From assembly GCA_003644505.1 (NCBI GenBank), contig QNCM01000015.1:1-36961 (forward strand): a stretch of DNA of 36,961 nucleotides, written 5' to 3'. This document shows positions 22,702 to 34,036 of the stretch, piece by piece. The notes beneath the pieces are model-generated. The model made no database searches and was not told where the DNA came from. It was given only the letters and a program-made list of their open reading frames with translations. Within the stretch, counting starts at the first letter, position 1; each line of letters starts with the position of its first letter. This DNA is from Candidatus Makaraimicrobium thalassicum (GTDB lineage: Bacteria; Omnitrophota; Gorgyraeia; Tantalellales; Tantalellaceae). A program made the position numbers and the translations under genes.

Positions 22702-24318
22702 TTAATCCCTACTCATCCGCCTACTTATAAAACTCTGTTCCAGAGTCATTAGAACCGTATTTGTCAGCCAGTAAAGAACCAGGCCCGACGGCATCTTATA
22801 AAAAAGAAAACCAAAAAACAGTGGCATGATGATCATCATCAACCTTTGCTGGCTGGCCTGTTCGTCTGTAGCTGCCATAGACGCCATGCCTTGAGAAATC
22901 CTCTGTTGCAGAACCATACAACCGACCATAAGAAGCGGTAAAATATTCAGATGTGCGCCAACCAAAGGCAAAGAGAATGGAAGAGAAACAGCATCCGATT
23001 TTGCCAGGTCCTTAATCCACAGAAACTCTGCTCCTTTTAATTCAACAGAACGCATAAGCCCCTGGTAAAGAGCTATGAATATCGGCATTTGCAACAGCAT
23101 AGGCAAACATCCCCCAAGAGGATTTATGTTGTACTTTTTATACAGCTCCATCGTTTCTTTATTCAGTTTCTGCGGATTGTCTTTGTGAAGCTCTTTAAGT
23201 TTTTGTATGTGCGGTTGGACCTTCTTCATTTGATGCATCGAGGAAAAACTTTTGAACGTAAGCGGGAACAGAATAACATTGATCAGGATAGTAAGGAGAA
23301 TTATAGCAATTCCCCAATTTTTTGTTCCCTTATAGAAAACCCGTAAAACGGAAAGCAACATCTTACTGAGACCGCCAAAAAACCCGTAATCCACTATACT
23401 TTCCATATCCTGCCCGAGCGCTGCTATCCTTTTTTCCTCCAGAGGCCCTGCATATAACAAATATTTATTCTCCACTTTTTCTCCGGGCCTTAGTTCATAA
23501 TCCCGGCTGTTCAGCGCAGTTAAGAGGTCTTTGCTTTCCGCCTGTTTAATTACCACGGATTTCAGGGCGTGGAAAGGCTTGAGTATCAAAGCAAAATGCC
23601 TGTTTTTTAACCCCAGCCAGGATATGTTCCCTGTCCTTTCCTGTGCTCCTTTTACGGACCGTATTTTCCAGAGTTTGCCATCAATCATTGTGTCCGCTTC
23701 TAAAAAACTCCGGCCAGCGATCTGGCTTGCTTTTTTAAACCGGGAGGGGCCTGTTATCTGATAAGAAAAAATGATTTTTCGGGGAGAGAGGTTCTCTACA
23801 GAAACTTCTAACTCTATATAATCCAAAGTGTTATGAAAAGTGTACCGTTTTGTGACCTCTACCCATCCAGGATCTGTCAACCGGTATTCCAAAAAACCCT
23901 CATGCTCTGTTTTTTGGAACCTTTTTTTCTCCAGTCCTGCCAGAATTCCGCTTTGTATGGCAAAAAGCCGCCCAGCCGGTCGTTCTTCATCAAAGAGAAC
24001 TTCTTCCTTTTTTTTCTTATAATATTCATTAAAGGACAACTTTTTGAGACTCCCCCCGATATCAGAAAAAACAAGCGTGTATTTTTCCGTTTGTATTTCT
24101 GTCACTTTCTCCCGCAAGGGCATCTCGTTCCTTATCCGTCCTGCTCCGTAATCCACTTCAGGCCTCTGTTCTCTGTCTCCTGAGACAGGAGCCGATTCGA
24201 CTGCTGAAGTACTGATCTCCCGGGGCGGTCTACTCGCCCTCCTTCTGGCCTCCAGGTTCTGGAATCCCAGTAAAACCAACAGTGATAACGCTATCGCAAC
24301 GATCATTCTTTTTTCCAT
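22702..24318 (-). CDS. yidC: membrane protein insertase YidC
   Basis: Inserts and folds inner-membrane proteins, alone or with Sec. At 538 residues this is the diderm form: an N-terminal anchor (about 6-18), a large periplasmic beta domain (about 60-310) and the conserved five-helix core. Core landmarks are NWGIAIILLTILINVILFPL, then KKVQPHIQKLKELHKDNPQKLNKE and NPLGGCLPMLLQMPIFIALY. The final helix pair contains LFFGFLFYKMPSGLVLYWLTN. The periplasmic domain argues for an outer-membrane-bearing cell. It follows yidD by 19 bp. Confidence 0.96.
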   Translation of the reverse strand: MEKRMIVAIALSLLVLLGFQNLEARRRASRPPREISTSAVESAPVSGDREQRPEVDYGAGRIRNEMPLREKVTEIQTEKYTLVFSDIGGSLKKLSFNEYYKKKKEEVLFDEERPAGRLFAIQSGILAGLEKKRFQKTEHEGFLEYRLTDPGWVEVTKRYTFHNTLDYIELEVSVENLSPRKIIFSYQITGPSRFKKASQIAGRSFLEADTMIDGKLWKIRSVKGAQERTGNISWLGLKNRHFALILKPFHALKSVVIKQAESKDLLTALNSRDYELRPGEKVENKYLLYAGPLEEKRIAALGQDMESIVDYGFFGGLSKMLLSVLRVFYKGTKNWGIAIILLTILINVILFPLTFKSFSSMHQMKKVQPHIQKLKELHKDNPQKLNKETMELYKKYNINPLGGCLPMLLQMPIFIALYQGLMRSVELKGAEFLWIKDLAKSDAVSLPFSLPLVGAHLNILPLLMVGCMVLQQRISQGMASMAATDEQASQQRLMMIIMPLFFGFLFYKMPSGLVLYWLTNTVLMTLEQSFISRRMSRD

Positions 24319-24337
24319 AATAAAAAGTTCCCTCTTT

Positions 24338-24553
24338 TTACTCCTTAATTACAGGGTCAAATCCTCCGCGGGAGAAGGGATTGCAGCGCAGGATTCTCCA
24401 AACCGACAGCGCGGTTCCCCGAAAGACCCCGAACTTCCCCAAGGCCTCTATCGCATATTCGGAACAGGTGGGCGCAAATCTGCAACTCTTTGCAAAGCAA
24501 GGACTTACAAATTTTTTATATCCTTTTATAAGCGCTATTAACGCCTTTTTCAC
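24338..24553 (-). CDS. yidD: membrane protein insertion efficiency factor YidD
   Basis: Small amphipathic membrane-associated protein that aids YidC-dependent insertion. The 71 residues hold the family core CRFAPTCSEYAIEAL (Cys residues near 23 and 29), a GVFRGTALSVWRILRCNPF segment and GGFDPV at the end. It starts 1 bp after rnpA, the standard position between rnpA and yidC. Confidence 0.95.
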   Translation of the reverse strand: MKKALIALIKGYKKFVSPCFAKSCRFAPTCSEYAIEALGKFGVFRGTALSVWRILRCNPFSRGGFDPVIKE

Positions 24554-24554
24554 T

Positions 24555-24899
24555 TCAAATCCCTGCTCTTTCTATAAGGATTCCCAATTCGCCTCTGATC
24601 AGTTTTGACAGGGGCTTCTTTTTCAGGCTCTGGACATCCCGGATCACTCTAGCGATTATTTCAACATCTTGTTCCCGGACATCGCTATAATCCCGGAAGT
24701 ATGAGTAGATAAGCCGTCTGATATAATTCCTTCTTACGGCTTTAGGCGCGACTTTTTTGGAAATAATTATTCCGACTGATAAGCCTCTTTCCCCACTGCC
24801 CCGTTTAACGGACAAAAATACCGTCTTACTGCGCACTCGCCGGCCGCTCCTCAAAATATCAGAGAACTCCTTTGCCCTCAGAATATGCCTTATTTTCAC
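24555..24899 (-). CDS. rnpA: ribonuclease P protein component
   Basis: Protein cofactor of RNase P, which trims the 5' ends of tRNA precursors. Within 114 residues are [20 protein letters not shown] near the N-terminus and the RNR motif [17 protein letters not shown] near 53-69, followed by [11 protein letters not shown]. It begins with GTG, and that codon overlaps the rpmH stop by 4 bp (GTGA). The RNA subunit gene is not in this window. Confidence 0.94.
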   Translation of the reverse strand: MKIRHILRAKEFSDILRSGRRVRSKTVFLSVKRGSGERGLSVGIIISKKVAPKAVRRNYIRRLIYSYFRDYSDVREQDVEIIARVIRDVQSLKKKPLSKLIRGELGILIERAGI

Positions 24900-25033
24900 G
24901 CAGACAGAACTTTCTTCCCTTTTTTCCGTTTCCGTTTTAATATCGCACGCCCTGTTTGAGATCCGCTCCGGTTCCGAAACCCGTGTTTTCTTTTGCGTTT
25001 CAGGTTAGATTTTGTCGTAAGATTCTTTTTCAC
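24896..25033 (-). CDS. rpmH: ribosomal protein bL34
   Basis: A 45-residue basic protein of the large subunit. It starts with GTG at 25033, with GGAG seven bases upstream. The translated sequence begins [19 protein letters not shown] and continues with [19 protein letters not shown], matching the L34 pattern (S.xKRKRxHGFRxRMxTxxGRxVLxRRRxKGRxxL). The usual Arg-Met before the Thr/Gly turn is Arg-Ser-Gly-Ser here. It is first in the rpmH-rnpA-yidD-yidC-jag cluster, with a good promoter at 25081-25108. Confidence 0.95.
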   Translation of the reverse strand: MKKNLTTKSNLKRKRKHGFRNRSGSQTGRAILKRKRKKGKKVLSA

Positions 25034-25080
25034 TGAAAAGCTCCTTCATGCTTTACCACATATAAAAAATAAGATTTATG

Positions 25081-25108
25081 ATTATAGCATATCATCTCTC
25101 CAAGTCAA
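25081..25108 (-). promoter_or_regulatory. promoter of the rpmH operon
   Basis: TTGACT (25103-25108) and TATAAT (25081-25086) on the minus strand, 16-bp spacer. The start would be near 25074, about 40 bases before the rpmH GTG. Confidence 0.75.
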
Positions 25109-25135
25109 GTGAAATGAACCTGCATGTATGGAGCG

Positions 25136-25214
25136 ATAGCGCACCTTCGTCACCAAGAGAGACAGTAAAGCCCCTGCGGTTGTTTATAGATGGGGCTATA
25201 AGGCGCTATTTTTT
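25136..25214 (+). ncRNA. nested stem-loop with U-run upstream of dnaA (candidate small RNA or terminator)
   Basis: On the plus strand an outer stem ATAGCGC (25136-25142) pairs with GCGCTAT (25203-25209), and an inner stem AGCCCC (25169-25174) pairs with GGGGCT (25192-25197). Six T residues (25209-25214) close the structure. It has the form of a short RNA ending in an intrinsic terminator, but I see no certain promoter for it. No gene lies in the 453-bp rpmH-dnaA space. Confidence 0.35.
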
Positions 25215-25244
25215 CTTGATATCGCGACTGCTCTATGGTAAACT

Positions 25245-25280
25245 CCCCTTGTGCCATCGGACAGATGGTATCTTAAGGGG
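25245..25280. other. second stem-loop between rpmH and dnaA
   Basis: CCCCTT (25245-25250) pairs with AAGGGG (25275-25280), and inside it GCCATC (25253-25258) pairs with GATGGT (25264-25269). It ends 35 bp before the dnaA -35 hexamer. It has no U-run on the plus strand, so it is not a simple terminator there. Confidence 0.45.
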
Positions 25281-25315
25281 GAATCCCCGGGAAGAAAAAG
25301 GCCAAAAAAAAGTGC

Positions 25316-25344
25316 TTGCATTGACTCTTTCTAATGTTTATAAT
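25316..25344 (+). promoter_or_regulatory. promoter of dnaA
   Basis: TTGCAT (25316-25321) and TATAAT (25339-25344) with a 17-bp spacer. The start would be near 25351, giving a leader of about 136 bases that contains DnaA boxes, consistent with autoregulation. Confidence 0.7.
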
Positions 25345-25396
25345 GAACCCCGTTATAATTTTGGTGTTTTTTTAAAAAAACCTTTAGTTCACAGCC

Positions 25397-25438
25397 TGTG
25401 GATAACTTGTTGATATCTCGTTTCTCCCATGTGGAAAA
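25397..25438 (-). promoter_or_regulatory. DnaA boxes in the dnaA leader
   Basis: TGTGGATAA at 25397-25405 is the exact complement of the TTATCCACA box. TGTGGAAAA at 25430-25438 has one mismatch. Both lie between the dnaA promoter and its ATG. Confidence 0.8.
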
Positions 25439-25486
25439 AGCCTGAACGCTGTTGACAACCTGTTACCATTTTCTGCCCCGATAATA

Positions 25487-26965
25487 ATGGAAAATATCTG
25501 GAATAAGGCTTCCTCTCTTCTCCGCGCTGAGGTGAATAACCAAATTTTCACTGCCTGGTTCCGGCCCATATCCCAAGTCTCCGCGGATGATACGGCGATT
25601 ACACTGGGCGTGCCCAATAAGTTTTTTGAAAACTGGATCCGTGGAAAATACATCAGCTTGATAAAAACGGCCATCCAGCAGACTTCGGGAAAGAGCCTTT
25701 CTATAAATTTCGAGATCTCCGAAAAGCCCCCCCTCGGCGCCGGGGAAGACGCTGCTGTAAAGGAAAACCGCGCGCAGGCGGGCCCTCCTAAGCCAGAACT
25801 AAACAGGAAAGCGGGCGACACCGTGCGTACTCAGGAGGCTATAAGAAGGAGCCGAGAGCCGAAGGCGAGCGACAAAGAACAACCGGTCGGGTGGCTAAAG
25901 TCCGTGTTTAGCGGCGCACGGCAGATGCCGGAAAGCCAGTACCAGACTCTGGGCTTTAACCCTACCTATACTTTCGATACTTTCGTAGTCGGCGGAAGCA
26001 ACCGTTTTGCCCATGCAGCGGCCCTGGCTGTCTGCGAAAAGCTCTCAAAAGTCTATAATCCGCTGTTCCTGCACGGCGGGGTAGGCCTGGGCAAGACCCA
26101 TCTAATGCAGGCCATGGGGCAAGCCCTTCTGGGGAAACACCCAAAAGCCAGGGTGCTGTATATCTCAAGCGAAGAATTTACCAATCAACTGATCCACGCG
26201 ATACGAACAAAGGCTATGCCTAAATTCCGCGCCATGTACAGGAATGTTGACGTCCTTCTGATAGACGACATCCAGTTTATCGCCGGGAAAGAATCCACGC
26301 AGGAAGAATTTTTTCATACCTTCAACGCCCTGCACGATGCGCATAAGCAGATAGTTCTCTCCAGCGACCGGTCTCCCCGGGAGATAAAAGCTCTTGAGGA
26401 ACGCCTGGTGTCCAGGTTCGCCTGGGGCTTGATCGCTGATATCCAACTGCCGGATTTTGAGACCCGAATGGCTATCATGCAAAAGAAGAGCGAAAACGTC
26501 TCTGTCAAAATCCCTAAAGAAGTCCTGTATTTTCTCGCGGAAAATATAAAAACGAATATCCGGGAAATGGAAGGAGCCCTCATACGCGTTGTCGCGTACG
26601 CAAAGCTTACAGGGAAAGAAACGACCGTCGATCTTGCGAGAGACGTCCTGAAAGGCATGATCTCGGCAGAAGAGAGAAAAATAACCATCTCTGTTATCCA
26701 AAAAGTGGTAGCAGATTTTTTCGATATCAAGGTAGCGGACATGAAAACAAAAAAAAGAACACGTTCAATAGTGTATCCCCGTCAGCTTGCGATGTATCTT
26801 GCAAGAAACCTGACAGAGCATTCTCTGCCTGATATCGGCGGCTTCTTCGGAGGAAAAGACCATACAACCGTGCTTCACGCTTGTGATAAAATAAGCAAAG
26901 AGCTTGTGAATAATGAAAAAACCCAGACGATCATGGAAAAACTTACAGCCTTAATAAAAAAATAG
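25487..26965 (+). CDS. dnaA: chromosomal replication initiator DnaA
   Basis: AAA+ initiator that binds oriC and opens the duplex. Of 492 residues, domain I covers 1-80 (NNQIFTAWFRPIS at 17-29). A poorly conserved linker of about 75 residues, longer than usual, follows. The AAA+ core has Walker A GGVGLGKT at 197-204 and Walker B VLLIDDIQF at 256-264. The domain IV signature GGFFGGKDHTTVLHA near 452-466 binds the DnaA box. No Shine-Dalgarno is visible before the ATG. Operators lie on both sides of the gene. Confidence 0.98.
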   Translation: MENIWNKASSLLRAEVNNQIFTAWFRPISQVSADDTAITLGVPNKFFENWIRGKYISLIKTAIQQTSGKSLSINFEISEKPPLGAGEDAAVKENRAQAGPPKPELNRKAGDTVRTQEAIRRSREPKASDKEQPVGWLKSVFSGARQMPESQYQTLGFNPTYTFDTFVVGGSNRFAHAAALAVCEKLSKVYNPLFLHGGVGLGKTHLMQAMGQALLGKHPKARVLYISSEEFTNQLIHAIRTKAMPKFRAMYRNVDVLLIDDIQFIAGKESTQEEFFHTFNALHDAHKQIVLSSDRSPREIKALEERLVSRFAWGLIADIQLPDFETRMAIMQKKSENVSVKIPKEVLYFLAENIKTNIREMEGALIRVVAYAKLTGKETTVDLARDVLKGMISAEERKITISVIQKVVADFFDIKVADMKTKKRTRSIVYPRQLAMYLARNLTEHSLPDIGGFFGGKDHTTVLHACDKISKELVNNEKTQTIMEKLTALIKK

Positions 26966-27178
26966 CTGTTAATAAGTTGTGGGTAACTTTTCAGCTCAGG
27001 TAAAATCTCATCCACATGTTCTTTGAAAGATATACACAGGTTACCAATATGTTAACCTTTTTATTTATACCAGGTTATACTGTTATCCACAAATTTACAG
27101 CCCCTTTTACTAATACGATGACTACTATCTTTTGTTATCTAATACAGCAGAACAATAACAGCACTATAGGAGGGAACC
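26966..27178 (+). other. probable oriC between dnaA and dnaN
   Basis: A 213-bp AT-rich spacer with a perfect DnaA box TTATCCACA (27083-27091) and one-mismatch boxes TGTGGGTAA (26978-26986, inverted) and TCATCCACA (27008-27016). The AT-rich tract with TTATTTATACC (about 27060-27071) could be the unwinding element. Gene strand polarity reverses just upstream, between rpmH and dnaA. Boxes in the dnaA leader make a two-part origin possible. Confidence 0.75.
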
Positions 27179-28282
27179 ATGGAACTAAAAATCTCAAAAG
27201 ACATGTTACTGGCAGGAATACAGACCGTTCAAAACGCGGTTTCCCAGAAAAGCAGCCTGCCTATTTTAAGTAATGTTTTACTTGAAGCGGAAAAGGATGA
27301 AATAAAACTTACAGCTACAGACCTTGATATAGGCATCTGCTCAACAATGAAAGCTTCGGTCGAACAGGGCGGCGCGATAATAATCCCCGCGAAAAAGTTC
27401 TTTGATATTATCAAGGCTCTTCCTGATGATAGTGGAATAATCCTGTCCATAAAGAAAAACAACTTTGTAACGATAAAAAGCGGGAAAGCACAGTTTAAGA
27501 TAATCGGGCTGCCAAAAGAAGAGTTCCCCCAGCTTCCGCTTTTTAAAGATAAGGATTCCATTAGTATCGAACAGAATATACTTAAAGAGATGCTGAGCCT
27601 GACGGATTTCGCGATCAGCAGGGATGACACCAGATATGTGCTGAACGGGATCCTTATGGTCATCAAAGGGGACCAGATCAGCGCGGTAGCGACGGACGGA
27701 AGAAGACTGGCGGCCATAAATAAGAGACTTCCCAAAAAAACGCTGGTGGACAGAACGGTGATCATCCCGACAAAGACGGTTCAGGAAGTAAAAAGAATGC
27801 TGGGGGAGAAAGGGGAAATAAAGATCAATTTCGGTGATAACCAGGTTTTATTTTCTTTCTCGGATAGTTTTATTCTTTCCCGGCTGATCGAAGGGGAATA
27901 CCCCAGCTATAAAAAAGTGATCCCTGAAAAATCACCGAAGGAAGTAAGGATTTCCAGGGAAGAGTTTTTGTCGGCTACACGGCGGGCCAGTATATTTACC
28001 GATCAGGATTCCATGGCGGTCAAGCTTAACATAAAAAGAAAAAAAATGATCATTTCAAAGAATACTCCTTTTCTTGGGGAAGCAAAAGAGGAGATAGATG
28101 TGGATTTCACGGGCGGCGGGGACCTGGAGATAGGGTTTAATCCAAGATATTTAATAGATGTCCTGAAGAGCCTGTCAGACGAAGATGTTGTTTTGGAAGT
28201 TAACGAGCATAATAAACCTGGAGTGATCCGGAGGGGCGAAGAATATACGTATGTGGTATTGCCGATGCAGCTTACCGCATAG
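27179..28282 (+). CDS. dnaN: DNA polymerase III sliding clamp (beta subunit)
   Basis: Ring clamp that tethers polymerase to DNA. The 367 residues show the three-repeat clamp pattern: MLLAGIQTVQNAVSQKSSLPILSNVLLEA at about 9-37, TDFAISRDDTRYVLNGILM near 142-160 and VATDGRRLAAI near 171-181. The last residues YVVLPMQL form the usual C-terminal peptide-binding edge. AGGAGGGAACC precedes the ATG. It follows the probable oriC, the standard dnaA-dnaN order. Confidence 0.97.
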   Translation: MELKISKDMLLAGIQTVQNAVSQKSSLPILSNVLLEAEKDEIKLTATDLDIGICSTMKASVEQGGAIIIPAKKFFDIIKALPDDSGIILSIKKNNFVTIKSGKAQFKIIGLPKEEFPQLPLFKDKDSISIEQNILKEMLSLTDFAISRDDTRYVLNGILMVIKGDQISAVATDGRRLAAINKRLPKKTLVDRTVIIPTKTVQEVKRMLGEKGEIKINFGDNQVLFSFSDSFILSRLIEGEYPSYKKVIPEKSPKEVRISREEFLSATRRASIFTDQDSMAVKLNIKRKKMIISKNTPFLGEAKEEIDVDFTGGGDLEIGFNPRYLIDVLKSLSDEDVVLEVNEHNKPGVIRRGEEYTYVVLPMQLTA

Positions 28283-28328
28283 CGGATAGTTCAGTGCTCC
28301 CCCCGAACGCCGGGAAGGCGCGCCGATA

Positions 28329-28637
28329 ATGAGAGACAGAACCCGGCATATTAAAGGAATTCTGGACGGCCTGCTGGGGAAGTGGGAAAAAGGGACCGTA
28401 AAAAAGGGCGATGCCGTAAGGGCGGCGTGGGCAGCAACGGCGGAAGAAGAAGCGAGGAAACACGCGCGGCCGGTAAACATGAAAAACGGGATATTAATGG
28501 TAATAGTGGAAAGTTCCTCCTGGTTATATAAATTCACGCTTGAGAAAAAAGACATCCTTGAAAGATTTAATGAAAACTACAAAGGCCGGAAAAAGGCGAC
28601 GGACATAAGATTCAGGATAGGGACTCTTGATACTTGA
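28329..28637 (+). CDS. dciA: DciA-like (DUF721) replicative helicase operator
   Basis: A 102-residue DUF721 protein; DciA loads or assists DnaB in bacteria that lack DnaC/DnaI. The pattern is clear: an N-terminal helix (IKGILDGLLGKW), AVRAAWAATAEEEARKHARPV at 28-48 (the usual W..ivG..ia.ht.P), then NGILMVIVESSSWLYKFTLEKKDILERFN, and a final VxxIRFRIG-type strand (ATDIRFRIGTL). It lies between dnaN and gyrB, a common position for dciA, and about 30 bp before gyrB. Confidence 0.88.
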   Translation: MRDRTRHIKGILDGLLGKWEKGTVKKGDAVRAAWAATAEEEARKHARPVNMKNGILMVIVESSSWLYKFTLEKKDILERFNENYKGRKKATDIRFRIGTLDT

Positions 28638-31196
<2,559 letters not shown>

Positions 31197-31207
31197 ATAA
31201 TATTACG

Positions 31208-31256
31208 TTATTCCGATCCCGCATCGGAACTGGATTCCGATGCGGGATCGGAATAA
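31208..31256. repeat. paired palindromes forming a 22-bp perfect inverted repeat
   Basis: Two copies of the TTCCGATCCCGCATCGGAA palindrome (31211-31229 and, inverted, 31235-31253) are separated by CTGGA. With the flanking TTA/TAA the arms are 22 bp and perfect. The pair sits in the 80-bp gap between gyrB and gyrA, 20 bp before the gyrA start. Confidence 0.9.
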
Positions 31257-31276
31257 TACATTAAACAGGAGAGAAG

Positions 31277-33724
31277 ATGTATACAAGGAACGAGAAGGTC
31301 ATACCGGTTTATATCGAAGAGGAGATGAAGGACTCGTACATTAATTACGCCATGAGCGTAATTGTCGGACGCGCTTTGCCGGATGTGCGTGACGGGCTAA
31401 AACCCGTGCACCGGCGTATACTTTATGCCATGAAAGATATGGGGAACCTATATAACAAGCCATATAAGAAATGCGCGAGGATCGTAGGAGAAGTTCTCGG
31501 CAAATATCACCCGCACGGGGATATGGCGGTTTACGACGCCCTTGTGCGCATGGTGCAGGATTTTTCCCTCAGATATCCGCTTGTTGACGGCCAGGGCAAT
31601 TTCGGGTCCATTGACGGCGATTCAGCCGCTGCGATGCGTTATACGGAAGCGCGGTTGCACCAGATCACCGAATGGATGCTTAAAGACATAGAAAAAGAAA
31701 CCGTGAAGTTTATGCCTAATTTCGACGGCTCACTCAAAGAACCGGAACTGCTTCCCGCGGTCCTGCCCAATCTGCTGCTCAATGGGGCCAGCGGTATCGC
31801 TGTCGGGATGGCTACGAACATTCCCCCTCACAACCTTGGAGAGATAGTGGATGCCGTTTGTTATCTCATAGAGAACCCGGCTTGTAAGGTCGATGACCTG
31901 ATAAAGATCGTCAAGGGCCCGGATTTCCCCACAGGGGCGCTTATCTGCGGGAAGGAAAAGATCCACGAAGCATACCGGACAGGACGGGGCGCTCTGGTCC
32001 TTCACTCGAAGGTTCATGTTGAACAGAAAAAACAGGGGAAAGAGAGCATCGTGATAAAGGAGCTCCCCTATCAGGTCAATAAAGCGAGGCTGATCGCCTC
32101 GATCGCCAACCTTGTCAAGAGCAAAAAGATCGAAGGGATCGCGGATCTCCGGGATGAATCCGACAGGGACGGGATGAGAGTGGTAATAGAAGTCCGCCGG
32201 GCTTACAATTCGGAGGTCATCACGAACCAGCTTTACAAACATACCCAGATGCGGGCTACCTTCGGGATCATAATGCTTGCGATCGTTGACAACCAGCCCA
32301 GGGTTCTTAACCTGAAAGAAATGCTGGAGCTGTTTATTGAACACCGTAAAGAGGTGATCATAAAGCGGACAAAATTCGATCTCACCCGGGCGGAGGAAAG
32401 AGCCCATATCCTTGAAGGGCTGAAGATCGCCATCAATAACCTGGACGAAGTTATAAAACTTATTAAGAGGTCAAAGGATCCGGAGGCGGCAAAACTCGGC
32501 CTTATGAAAAAGTTCGCTCTTTCCGAGAAGCAGGCACTGGCAATACTTGCGATGCGGCTGCAGCAGCTGACCAATCTTGAGACAACCAAGCTGGAAAAGG
32601 AATACCTGGAGCTGCTCAAGACCATTGAGAGGCTGAAAGGCATACTTGTGAGCGAGAGAAAAGTCCTGAATATTATTAAAGACGAATCCGTGGAGATAAA
32701 GGAAAAATTCGGGGACGAACGCAGGACTGAGATCACCGCGGCCGCGGCGGAGGAGCTAAACATAGAAGACCTCATTGCGGAGGAGGATATGGTAATAACC
32801 CTGAGCCATGCCGGCTATATCAAAAGGTATCCGGTAAGCGCTTACAGGAAGCAGAGACGCGGGGGCAAAGGAGTGACCGGTGCGGAGATCAGGGAAGAAG
32901 ATTTTGTCGAGCATCTTTTCGTCGCCTCGACGCATGACTATATGCTGGTCTTCACCAGCGCCGGCAAACTTCACTGGCTCAAGGTGCATGAGATCCCGCA
33001 GGCCGGGCGCAGGACCAAAGGCCGCCCCATCGTCAATCTTCTGGGAGTTTCCAGCGAAGAGCAGATAACTTCCGTCGTTCCTGTCCGGGAATTTACGGAG
33101 GGCAGGTTTATCGTTATGGCGACAGAACAGGGTAAGATAAAAAAGACCCCGCTCAGCGCGTTCGGCAATCCCCGCAAAGGGGGGATCATCGCCGTTACGC
33201 TTGGAAAGGGCGACACGTTGATAGGGTCGGTCCTTTCCGGCGGAGACGACCAGATCTGCCTGGCGACAGCGGCCGGGAAGGCGATACGCTTTGAGGAGAA
33301 GGATATCCGTCCCATGGGGCGCGGGGCGCAGGGAGTCAAGGGCATAACGCTCGGGAAGAAGGACAAGGTCGTAGGAATGGTGAAAGCGGACCCCGCCGCG
33401 ACGCTTCTGACCGTGACCGAAAAAGGGTACGGAAAACGGACGGAATTTGAAGCGTACCGCCTGCAATCCAGAGGCGGTAGCGGCATAATCAATCTGAAAG
33501 TAGTGAAAAAGAACGGGCTGGTGGTGGGAGTCAAGACCGTCCGCGAGGAGAATGAGATCATGCTGCTCTCAACACAGGGGATGGTTGTCAGGGTAGGAGT
33601 CAGAGGGATAAGCAAGGTCGGCAGAGCGACACAGGGGGTGAGAGTCATAGATCTGAACGCCTCGGACAAACTGACTTCTGTCGCGAATGTCGTGGCAAAA
33701 GAAGAAACGGAGGCGGAAATATAG
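31277..33724 (+). CDS. gyrA: DNA gyrase subunit A
   Basis: DNA-breaking and -wrapping subunit. Of 815 residues, the N-terminal part has [33 protein letters not shown] at 20-52 (read in parts) and the catalytic Tyr122 in [11 protein letters not shown]. The GyrA box QRRGGKG near 518-524 marks true gyrase rather than topoisomerase IV. The C-terminal beta-pinwheel repeats follow to the end. In the quinolone pocket, the position equal to E. coli Ser83 is Met83, while Asp87 is kept (GDMAVYD). CAGGAGAG precedes the ATG. Confidence 0.97.
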   Translation: MYTRNEKVIPVYIEEEMKDSYINYAMSVIVGRALPDVRDGLKPVHRRILYAMKDMGNLYNKPYKKCARIVGEVLGKYHPHGDMAVYDALVRMVQDFSLRYPLVDGQGNFGSIDGDSAAAMRYTEARLHQITEWMLKDIEKETVKFMPNFDGSLKEPELLPAVLPNLLLNGASGIAVGMATNIPPHNLGEIVDAVCYLIENPACKVDDLIKIVKGPDFPTGALICGKEKIHEAYRTGRGALVLHSKVHVEQKKQGKESIVIKELPYQVNKARLIASIANLVKSKKIEGIADLRDESDRDGMRVVIEVRRAYNSEVITNQLYKHTQMRATFGIIMLAIVDNQPRVLNLKEMLELFIEHRKEVIIKRTKFDLTRAEERAHILEGLKIAINNLDEVIKLIKRSKDPEAAKLGLMKKFALSEKQALAILAMRLQQLTNLETTKLEKEYLELLKTIERLKGILVSERKVLNIIKDESVEIKEKFGDERRTEITAAAAEELNIEDLIAEEDMVITLSHAGYIKRYPVSAYRKQRRGGKGVTGAEIREEDFVEHLFVASTHDYMLVFTSAGKLHWLKVHEIPQAGRRTKGRPIVNLLGVSSEEQITSVVPVREFTEGRFIVMATEQGKIKKTPLSAFGNPRKGGIIAVTLGKGDTLIGSVLSGGDDQICLATAAGKAIRFEEKDIRPMGRGAQGVKGITLGKKDKVVGMVKADPAATLLTVTEKGYGKRTEFEAYRLQSRGGSGIINLKVVKKNGLVVGVKTVREENEIMLLSTQGMVVRVGVRGISKVGRATQGVRVIDLNASDKLTSVANVVAKEETEAEI

Positions 33725-33745
33725 GCAGGACCCGGGAGAAAAAGG

Positions 33746-33774
33746 TTGCAAACAAAAGAGGGATTTTGTAAAAT
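33746..33774 (+). promoter_or_regulatory. promoter of tRNA-Glu
   Basis: TTGCAA (33746-33751) and TAAAAT (33769-33774), 17-bp spacer, about 37 bp before the tRNA. Confidence 0.6.
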
Positions 33775-33811
33775 AAACTCCGCTGTCAAGCCCTGATTTT
33801 AGAGATCGCGC

Positions 33812-33889
33812 GTCCCCATCGTCTAGCCCGGTCTAGGACACCAGATTTTCATTCTGGCGACAGGGGTTCGAATCCCCTTGGGGATGCCA
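33812..33889 (+). tRNA. tRNA-Glu (anticodon TTC)
   Basis: A complete cloverleaf: acceptor GTCCCCA pairs with TGGGGAT, anticodon stem CCAGA/TCTGG with loop TTTTCAT (anticodon TTC at 33848-33850), and T-arm GGGGTTCGAATCCCC. CCA is encoded at 33887-33889. Confidence 0.97.
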
Positions 33890-33926
33890 GACTTTGCGCA
33901 TCAGAAGGCTGTTTTTTCGGCGCATG

Positions 33927-33973
33927 GCGGGTAGCGTACGGCATTACAGGGAGAGAAGCTGTATTCTACCCGC
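33927..33973. other. stem-loop upstream of the 34037 gene
   Basis: GCGGGTAG (33927-33934) pairs with CTACCCGC (33966-33973). Inside, TACAG pairs with CTGTA. It lies between tRNA-Glu and the unknown gene and could be a tRNA 3' processing or leader structure. Nothing else of note lies between 33890 and 34036. Confidence 0.4.
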
Positions 33974-34036
33974 TAAGTGCTATATGCCGGGAGGATAAGG
34001 CCGGCGGGAGAACAGGCAGAACAATGAAAGGAACCC

